Origin: Acidobacteriota bacterium
GTDB taxonomy: Bacteria > Acidobacteriota > Vicinamibacteria > Vicinamibacterales > 2-12-FULL-66-21
Assembly: GCA_013817065.1 (NCBI GenBank)
Contig: JACDDJ010000107.1
Span: forward strand, 1 to 10,162
DNA length: 10,162 bases
Reading direction: 5' to 3'
The notes under the pieces are model-generated. The model was not told the DNA's origin and did not search any database. It saw only the letters and a program-made list of their open reading frames with translations. A program made the translations under genes and the position numbers. Below are positions 6,061 through 10,162 of this stretch, in pieces (the first letter of the stretch is position 1; each line of letters starts with the position of its first letter).

Positions 6061-8075
6061 AACCGCACCCGGGGCGCTGACGCTGAGGGTGCGGCGGGCG
6101 CTGACGCTGAGGGTGCCGGCGGGGACGTTGAGGGTGCGGCCACTGACGCTGAGGGTGCCGACAGCGACTGGACGCCTTCACCGTCGACGAACGTACGATA
6201 CCAGAGCTCCAGGTTCATCAGGCTCCAGATCGCGTCGGTGCCTTCCTGGGTGCCATCCACGTGCGCGGCGAGCAGCGCCTCGACCGCCTTCGGTTCGATG
6301 ATGCCGCGTTCCCGCGTGCGCTTATCGAGCAGCACGTCTCGTGCGACGCCCTGCCACCCGCTTCGCATCCATACGCCGAATGGCACGGGGAAGCCCATCT
6401 TCTTGCGCGTGAGGATCTCTCGCGGCACGATTTCGCGAACCGCCTCGCGCAGGATCCATTTCGTCTTGAAGCCGCGCAGCTTCAAGCGGGTCGGCAATGC
6501 CGAGGCGAACTCGACGAGTCGGTGGTCGAGGAACGGGACGCGACTTTCGAGGGAAGCCGCCATGCTCATCTGGTCCTGCTTCATCAGCAGCTCGACGAGG
6601 TACGTCTTCATGTCGGTGTAAAGCAGCCGGTCGAGCGTGGTGCTGTGCCCATTCGGTTTGTCGAAGTACGCGCGGGAGGGACCGTAGGCCCCTTCGTCGG
6701 TTGCGTTCGCCGCAACCGCCGGTGACAACAACGCTGCCTGGCGCTTCAATCCGATCGAGGCGAAGTTGTCGAAGAACATTGCTTCAGGGGTGCGGGGCAT
6801 CGCCAGGAACGACCGGCGCGCATACCGCGCGAACTTACCGGGCAGTTGCGGCAGCACCGAGTTGCTGATGAAGTCGCGAAGCGCTTCCGGGACGGCGCTG
6901 TAGGCGCCGCCGGCCCGCCAGTTCACCAGTGCGCGCGGATACTTGCCGTACCCCGCGAGCAGCTCGTCGCTGCCTTCGCCGGTGAGGACGACCTTCACGT
7001 GCTTCGCTGCCAGGTCCGACACGAAATACAACGGCACGCTCGATGGATGTGCCACCGGCTCGTCTTCGTGCCAGATCAGGCGGGGCAGCGCGCCAAAGAA
7101 ATCCTGATCGTCGATCACGATCTCATGCGCCTCGGCGCCGATCGCACGGGAAACCTGCCGCGCGTAATCGAGCTCGCTGAACGCGCGCTGCTTGAACGCG
7201 ACTGAGAACGTCTGCAGCGGACGGTCGATCATGCCGGCCATCAGCGCCGCAATGGCGCTGCTGTCGAGACCGCCGGACAGGAACATCCCGAGCGGCACGT
7301 CCGCCATCAGCCGGATGCGCACCGCCTCCTCCAGCAGCTCGCGGAACCGTTGCACCGCGTCAGCCTCGGACAGCCGCTCGACCTCCGGGTTGCGAACGCC
7401 GACAGGAATGTCCCAGTACTGTCGAATCGTGATGCGGCCGTCCTCGAACACCAGCGTGTGCCCGGGGGCGAGACGATGGATCCCCTTGAAGAGCGTTTCC
7501 GAGCCCGAGAGATAACGAGTGCCGAGCAGTTCGGGCAGAGCAGCGTCGTTGGCTTCGGGGCGCACGAGACCGCTCGCAAGGATCGCCTTGATCTCGGACC
7601 CAAACAGCAGCCGGTTACCGACCCTCGCGTAGTACAGCGGCTTCACGCCGAGGCGATCGCGTGCGAGGAGCAGCCGACGCCGCGGTGCGTCCCAGATCGC
7701 GAATGCAAACATGCCGCGGAAGTGCTCGACGCAGGCGTCGCCCCACTGCTCGTAGGCGTGGATCAGGGTCTCGGTGTCCGAACGCGTCTTATAGCGGTGG
7801 CCTGCGGCCTCGAGTTCGGGCCGGACGTCGGCGTGGTTATAGACCTCACCGTTGAAGACGATCCACACCTGTCCGGTTTCGTTCGCCAGCGGCTGATGGC
7901 CGGCTGCGAGGTCGACAATGCTCAACCGGCGATGGGCGAGGGCGGCGTGCCCGTCCACGAACAGCCCCGCATCGTCTGGCCCCCGGTGAGCGATGACGTC
8001 CCGCATCGCCACGGCGCGCACGCTGTCCTGCGGCTCGAGTTCATCTGACGCGACGAGTCCCGCGATTCCACACAT
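6057..8075 (-). CDS. asnB: glutamine-dependent asparagine synthetase-like amidotransferase, with Ala/Pro/Ser repeat tail
   Basis: The 672-residue protein is a complete class II glutamine amidotransferase joined to an ATP-dependent synthetase domain. The glutaminase starts at the required MCGIAG, with Cys2 exposed after Met removal, and shows HRGPDDAG (30-37), RRLSIVDL (49-56), NGEVYNH (75-81) and SDTE (99-102). The synthetase half has the PP-loop SGGLDSS (267-273) that binds ATP, TGEGSDELLAGY (365-376) and the domain-closing block SRVPFLDHRLVEFA (511-524). The enzyme would use glutamine-derived ammonia to amidate an adenylated carboxylate. The usual domain ends near 632. Residues 637-672 are an extra tail of four APSAS-like repeats. 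It begins three bases after its paralogue at 8079-10010; GGAGG at 8087-8091 lies 11 bases upstream of ATG 8075. In a glycan cluster the substrate may be a sugar acid rather than aspartate, as in exosortase-associated members; this is inference. Confidence 0.9.
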   Translation of the reverse strand: MCGIAGLVASDELEPQDSVRAVAMRDVIAHRGPDDAGLFVDGHAALAHRRLSIVDLAAGHQPLANETGQVWIVFNGEVYNHADVRPELEAAGHRYKTRSDTETLIHAYEQWGDACVEHFRGMFAFAIWDAPRRRLLLARDRLGVKPLYYARVGNRLLFGSEIKAILASGLVRPEANDAALPELLGTRYLSGSETLFKGIHRLAPGHTLVFEDGRITIRQYWDIPVGVRNPEVERLSEADAVQRFRELLEEAVRIRLMADVPLGMFLSGGLDSSAIAALMAGMIDRPLQTFSVAFKQRAFSELDYARQVSRAIGAEAHEIVIDDQDFFGALPRLIWHEDEPVAHPSSVPLYFVSDLAAKHVKVVLTGEGSDELLAGYGKYPRALVNWRAGGAYSAVPEALRDFISNSVLPQLPGKFARYARRSFLAMPRTPEAMFFDNFASIGLKRQAALLSPAVAANATDEGAYGPSRAYFDKPNGHSTTLDRLLYTDMKTYLVELLMKQDQMSMAASLESRVPFLDHRLVEFASALPTRLKLRGFKTKWILREAVREIVPREILTRKKMGFPVPFGVWMRSGWQGVARDVLLDKRTRERGIIEPKAVEALLAAHVDGTQEGTDAIWSLMNLELWYRTFVDGEGVQSLSAPSASVAAPSTSPPAPSASAPAAPSASAPRVRL
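6075..6160 (-). repeat. imperfect tandem repeat of 21-24 bases encoding the amidotransferase tail
   Basis: The plus strand carries the 14-base core GACGCTGAGGGTGC at 6079-6092, 6103-6116 and 6145-6158, with a one-base variant at 6124-6137. The spacings are 24, 21 and 21 bases. On the coding strand each unit spells APSAS or APSTS plus two or three Ala/Pro/Val residues. All periods are multiples of three, so copy changes keep frame and preserve the overlap with the next gene. Confidence 0.85.
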
Positions 8076-8078
8076 GAC

Positions 8079-10010
8079 TTACACTGCCTCCGCGAGCGAC
8101 GCGACGGGCGCGGCCCCGGCGCGCGTGCCGGCTCGCTGTCCGTCGATAAATGTTCTGAACCACAGCTCCAGCATCAGCAGCTGCCAGAGCCGGTGCGGAT
8201 GTTCGGCGCGGCGCGTGCGGTGCTCGTCCCAGAGACGCTGCACTTCGGCCGGCTCGAAGATGCCGCGGTCGCGCAGGCGTCCATCGAGGAGGAGCCCCGA
8301 CACCATGTCGGCGAGCGGACCGCGCAGCCAATCGCCGATCGGCGCGGCGAAGCCGCTCTTGCCGCGTTCGGTGATCGAGCGCGGCACCTTGCGCTCGAGC
8401 AGGCGTCGCAGCAGGTACTTGCTGCGGCCGTCCTTCAACTTCATCGAGACCGGCACCCGCGCGGCGAACTCCAGCAGCTTGTGATCGAGCAGCGGCTCGC
8501 GCGCCTCGAGCGACACCGCCATGCTCATGCGATCCACCTTGGTGAGCACGTCGTCGATCATGTAGGTGCGGGCGTCGGCGTAGAACACGCGGTCCATCGG
8601 GCTGCGGGATCCGCACGCACGATAGGCGTTTCGCAGACTGGCCAACGGGTCCGCAGCAGCGACGCGGCTGGTGAAGTCGCCGGTGTACAGCCGGTCCTTG
8701 GCGCCGAGCTCGAACATTCCGTAGGCGTGCTTCAAGGCGTATGCCTCGCCCGGGTCGGCACCAAGATGGCGGAGGGAACGTGCCCCCTTCACCGACAGGG
8801 GCAACGCGCGGCCGAGAAGAGCTGCGAGGTGGCGGGCGGGCCCAAGCGCGCGTCGCGCACGCTGCTCCCAGTGCTCGACCCGGTGCCACGGATAGCCGCC
8901 CCACAGCTCGTCGCCACCGTCGCCCGAGAGCGCTACGGTAACCAGCTCGCGCGCCGCCTTCGACACGTAGTAGGTCGGCACCGCCGACGAATCGGCGAAC
9001 GGCTCATCGAAATGCCACGCCAGCTTTGGCAGCAGCCCCTCGACGTGCGGGCTGGCGGTCAACGCGTGGAACTCGCACTCCAGGTGACGAGCGACGACCT
9101 CGGCGTGCTGGACCTCGTCGTACTCCTGCTGCTCGAATCCGACCGCAATGGTGACCGGCGCCTTCGCGCTCGTCTCCTTCATGTATGAGACGACGGCGGA
9201 GGAGTCGATGCCGCCCGAGAGGAAAGCGCCAAGCGGGACGTCGCTGATCAAGCGAAGACCGACAGCCTCGCGCAGGAGCGAGTCGAGCTCTTCGAGGTAG
9301 TCGTCTTCGGTCCGGCCCGAGTCTTCGCCGCTGAACGCGAGGTCCCAGTACTTGGTGACCTTGACCTGGCCCCGCTCGGCCACGAGCACGCTCGCTGCCG
9401 GGAGCTTCTTGATCCCGGCGTAGATCGTGTCCGGGGCCGGGACATAGAGAAGCGTCAGGAACGTATCGATCGCCTCCGGGCGCCAGTCGCGTTGCACCGC
9501 GGGATCCTCGAGGAGCGCTTTGATCTCGGATCCGAAGACGATCCCGACGCCGGGGAGCTCCGCATAGTACAGCGGCTTGACGCCGAGCCGATCGCGCGCC
9601 AGTACGAGGCGGCGATGCGCCGCATCCCAGACGGCAAAGGCGAACATTCCGCGGAAGCGGTCGACGCAACTGGTGCCCCACTGCTCGTAACCGTGGACGA
9701 TGATCTCGGTATCGGAATTGGTGCGGAACCGGTGCCCCAGCGTGACCAGCTCCGCGCGCACTTCCGCGAAGTTATAGATCTCGCCGTTGAAGATCACTTG
9801 CACCTGGCCGTCCTCGTTCCCGAGCGGCTGATCGCCTGTCGCCAGGTCGATGATGCTCAGGCGACGATGACCGAGGCCGATACCGGGGCCGCGATAGTAG
9901 CCGGCCGCATCAGGTCCGCGATGCGAGATCACATCCGTCATCGAGGTCAGTACCTGTGGATCTACAGGGCGCGACAGGTTGAAATTGAATCGTCCAGCAA
10001 TTCCGCACAT
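8079..10010 (-). CDS. asnB: glutamine-dependent asparagine synthetase-like amidotransferase, exosortase/EPS-cluster type
   Basis: This 643-residue protein has the same two-domain plan as its downstream neighbour but differs substantially in sequence. The glutaminase has MCGIAG with Cys2, HRGPDAAG (30-37), RRLSIIDL (49-56), NGEIYNF (75-81) and SDTE (99-102). The synthetase has the PP-loop SGGIDSS (265-271), LSGDGGDELWGGY (361-373) and the block LTKVDRMSMAVSLEAREPLLDHKLLEFA (489-516). DGGDE in place of the neighbour's EGSDE, together with FADSSAVPTYYVS (338-350), resembles amidotransferases of XrtA/PEP-CTERM polysaccharide clusters. It should move glutamine ammonia onto an ATP-activated carboxylate; the acceptor is unknown. 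ATG 10010 follows the stop of the upstream glycosyltransferase by two bases and has no clear ribosome site, so translation may be coupled. A short Ala/Arg/Gly tail (about 625-643) ends the protein. The family call is strong. Ordinary asparagine synthesis is the alternative. Confidence 0.9.
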   Translation of the reverse strand: MCGIAGRFNFNLSRPVDPQVLTSMTDVISHRGPDAAGYYRGPGIGLGHRRLSIIDLATGDQPLGNEDGQVQVIFNGEIYNFAEVRAELVTLGHRFRTNSDTEIIVHGYEQWGTSCVDRFRGMFAFAVWDAAHRRLVLARDRLGVKPLYYAELPGVGIVFGSEIKALLEDPAVQRDWRPEAIDTFLTLLYVPAPDTIYAGIKKLPAASVLVAERGQVKVTKYWDLAFSGEDSGRTEDDYLEELDSLLREAVGLRLISDVPLGAFLSGGIDSSAVVSYMKETSAKAPVTIAVGFEQQEYDEVQHAEVVARHLECEFHALTASPHVEGLLPKLAWHFDEPFADSSAVPTYYVSKAARELVTVALSGDGGDELWGGYPWHRVEHWEQRARRALGPARHLAALLGRALPLSVKGARSLRHLGADPGEAYALKHAYGMFELGAKDRLYTGDFTSRVAAADPLASLRNAYRACGSRSPMDRVFYADARTYMIDDVLTKVDRMSMAVSLEAREPLLDHKLLEFAARVPVSMKLKDGRSKYLLRRLLERKVPRSITERGKSGFAAPIGDWLRGPLADMVSGLLLDGRLRDRGIFEPAEVQRLWDEHRTRRAEHPHRLWQLLMLELWFRTFIDGQRAGTRAGAAPVASLAEAV

Positions 10011-10012
10011 GT

Positions 10013-10162
10013 TCAGATGCCCGCTTCGGCTGTCTTGGCGCGCAGCACGTGGCGCGCGCGTAATTCCCTGTCGTAAAGGTCGTCGAATGCGGCGACCATC
10101 CGGTCGAACGAATACTGCGCGCGCACTTCGCGCCGCGCTTCGCGGCCCATCTCGCGGGCGCG
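10013..10162 (-). CDS. C-terminal end of a glycosyltransferase, probably GT4 (cut by right edge)
   Basis: Forty-nine residues before the stop TGA at 10013-10015 continue off the right edge. They read MGREARREV, then RAQYSFDRMVAAFDDLYDREL, then RARHVL, which is the usual last helix of GT4 glycosyltransferases: a run of the form GxxAR, then an aromatic/Phe-anchored helix ending in LY. This helix crosses back onto the N-terminal domain, so it says nothing about substrate. The gene ends two bases before the 643-residue amidotransferase, and so belongs to the same leftward operon. The catalytic parts are outside the window, so the family call rests on the end segment and on context. Confidence 0.65.
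   Translation of the reverse strand, partial: RAREMGREARREVRAQYSFDRMVAAFDDLYDRELRARHVLRAKTAEAGI

Noticed and set aside
6070..6160. CRISPR-like array
   Set aside because: The units are contiguous, short, without unique spacers, in frame, and coding for a low-complexity tail.
6005..6301. A plus-strand frame with a repeated TLRV motif
   Set aside because: The repeat is only the antisense reading of the APSAS tandem repeat in the amidotransferase gene and gives no independent sign of coding.
8193..9188. A long open frame of 331 codons on the plus strand opposite the 643-residue amidotransferase
   Set aside because: It lies wholly within a gene with full family motifs on the other strand. Long antisense frames are expected at this GC content, and its protein is Arg/His/Val-rich without recognisable domains.
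6057..10010. Assembly duplication of one asparagine synthetase gene
   Set aside because: The two copies differ throughout, including in motif-level residues and in their C-terminal parts, so they are genuine paralogues.

Overview
This is a GC-rich bacterial segment. It holds eleven protein genes, two of them cut by the window edges, and no RNA genes, insertion sequences or CRISPR arrays. Gene content and style (a YajQ protein, a small bacterial SET-domain methyltransferase, exosortase-style asparagine synthetases in a glycan cluster, short intergenic gaps) fit a soil-type Gram-negative, perhaps Acidobacteriota of the Vicinamibacteria kind. That placement is inference, not a proven assignment.

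Left part (1-2206). The tail of a rightward gene (3-113) meets a leftward three-gene unit. In transcription order this unit is yajQ (1703-2206), a small secreted protein of unknown function (1092-1700) and a lipoprotein phosphatase of the purple acid phosphatase type (154-1077). The genes abut or nearly overlap. A consensus extended -10 element (TGCTATAAT) lies just upstream of yajQ. An imperfect inverted repeat lies between the facing stop codons at 111-156.

Middle part (2207-3453). A 135-base divergent intergenic region separates yajQ from a rightward pair: a SET-domain protein lysine methyltransferase (2342-2803) and a YqiA-like alpha/beta hydrolase (2812-3453). Both divergent promoters appear to start transcription within about 5-7 bases of the start codon, so both lead genes may have nearly leaderless mRNAs.

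Right part (3465-10162). A tightly packed leftward operon enters from beyond the right edge: glycosyltransferase tail (10013-10162), asparagine-synthetase-like amidotransferase (8079-10010), a second, diverged amidotransferase (6057-8075), GT4 glycosyltransferase (4825-6060) and an AlgD-type GDP-mannose 6-dehydrogenase (3465-4784). Gaps are 2 and 3 bases, one junction is a 4-base GTGA overlap, and the last gap is 40 bases with a perfect hairpin. This looks like the distal part of an extracellular polysaccharide or exosortase-associated glycan cluster. The dehydrogenase would supply a GDP-uronic acid, the glycosyltransferases would build the chain, and the two amidotransferases could amidate a sugar carboxylate or another acid. 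No polymerase, flippase or exosortase gene is inside the window.

The least ordinary items are the side-by-side amidotransferase paralogues next to an AlgD-like enzyme, a recently expanded 21/24-base repeat forming an Ala/Pro/Ser tail on one of them, the paired near-leaderless promoters, and the intercistronic hairpin before algD. I see no clear evidence of a wholly new biological system.
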